This document shows positions 7,047 through 7,152 of a stretch of DNA of 7,152 bases, piece after piece. The notes under the pieces are model-generated. The model had not been told where the DNA came from and made no database searches. It was given only the letters and a program-made list of their open reading frames with translations. The stretch spans positions 27,926 through 35,077 of the forward strand of contig NVVI01000005.1 of NCBI GenBank assembly GCA_002402165.1. Direction: 5' to 3'. The stretch is from Flavobacteriales bacterium (GTDB taxonomy: Bacteria; Bacteroidota; Bacteroidia; Flavobacteriales_E; Vicingaceae). Within the stretch, counting starts at the first letter, position 1. Every line of letters begins with the position of its first letter. The translations under genes and the position numbers were made by a program.

Positions 7047-7054
7047 CAAAGATA
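7047..7054 (-). promoter_or_regulatory. Possible minus-strand Bacteroidota -7 box (TATCTTTG)
   Basis: Exact match to the TAnnTTTG consensus of Bacteroidota primary-sigma promoters, read on the minus strand. Only a weak -33 candidate (TTAG, 17 bases upstream) is present. A transcript would start near 7040, at the edge of the 6981-7039 hairpin, and run toward the helicase 3' end. A motif with six fixed bases could occur by chance here. Confidence 0.22.
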
Positions 7055-7152
7055 GGAGGGGGAATGATTTGCTAATTTAGGTTCGAGAGGAAGGTGTGCT
7101 TAATATAAGAAGAGTTAACCCAAGTCTTCAATCGAATAAAAGCCAGAGGGGG

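Larger units (their letters stand above)
6841..7152. other. Non-coding stretch after the helicase
   Basis: Stops are frequent in all frames and no convincing gene is present. It contains a perfect inverted repeat at 6875-6907, an imperfect hairpin at 6981-7039 and a TATCTTTG box on the minus strand at 7047-7054. A frame open from GTG 7096 to the window edge (19 codons) is too short to call. A purine-rich GGAGGGGG at about 7055 precedes an ATG that reaches a stop after three codons. Confidence 0.6.

Noticed and set aside
7064..7075. Short reading frame after GGAGGGGG (ATG ATT TGC TAA)
   Set aside because: Only three codons before the stop; real genes in this window do not use a Shine-Dalgarno-like site.
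7078..7100. tRNA T-arm-like GGTTCGAGAGG
   Set aside because: No upstream anticodon or D-arm structure, and no matching acceptor stem could be found.

Overview
The window looks like chromosomal DNA from a low-GC member of the Bacteroidota, most likely a Flavobacteriia-type gliding or surface-adhesin-producing bacterium. Three things support this: tandem SprB-type repeats ending in a gliding-motility/type B C-terminal sorting domain (a type IX secretion signal), a PorP/SprF-family outer-membrane protein encoded immediately downstream, and AT-rich coding with no Shine-Dalgarno-like starts at the real genes.

Layout: positions 1-4530 hold the 3' part of a very large adhesin gene whose true start lies upstream of the window. 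It encodes about fourteen and a quarter SprB-like repeats (1-3243), two Ig/PKD-like modules (3244-3729), two PKD domains (3730-4215) and a type B sorting domain (4216-4527). Its stop codon overlaps by one base the start of a PorP/SprF-like gene (4530-5525). After a 70-base gap comes a complete RhlE-type DEAD-box RNA helicase gene (5596-6840). The last 312 bases (6841-7152) carry no convincing gene, but do contain a perfect 10-bp inverted repeat just after the helicase and a longer imperfect hairpin.

How the genes work together: the adhesin and the SprF-like protein form a substrate/partner pair, as in the sprB-sprF pair of Flavobacterium johnsoniae. The adhesin is exported by the type IX system, and the SprF-like barrel is its likely dedicated outer-membrane partner. 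The helicase has no evident functional link and is probably a neighbour with its own role in RNA metabolism.

No wholly new system is evident. The most notable observations are in the adhesin. Its repeats are arranged in a higher-order A-B-C-D / A-C-D / A-B-C-D order. Copies 1587 bases apart carry near-identical patches with a sharp identity boundary, suggesting recent recombination. Across the first 1449 visible residues there is only one Lys/Arg, while the last 60 residues hold eight.
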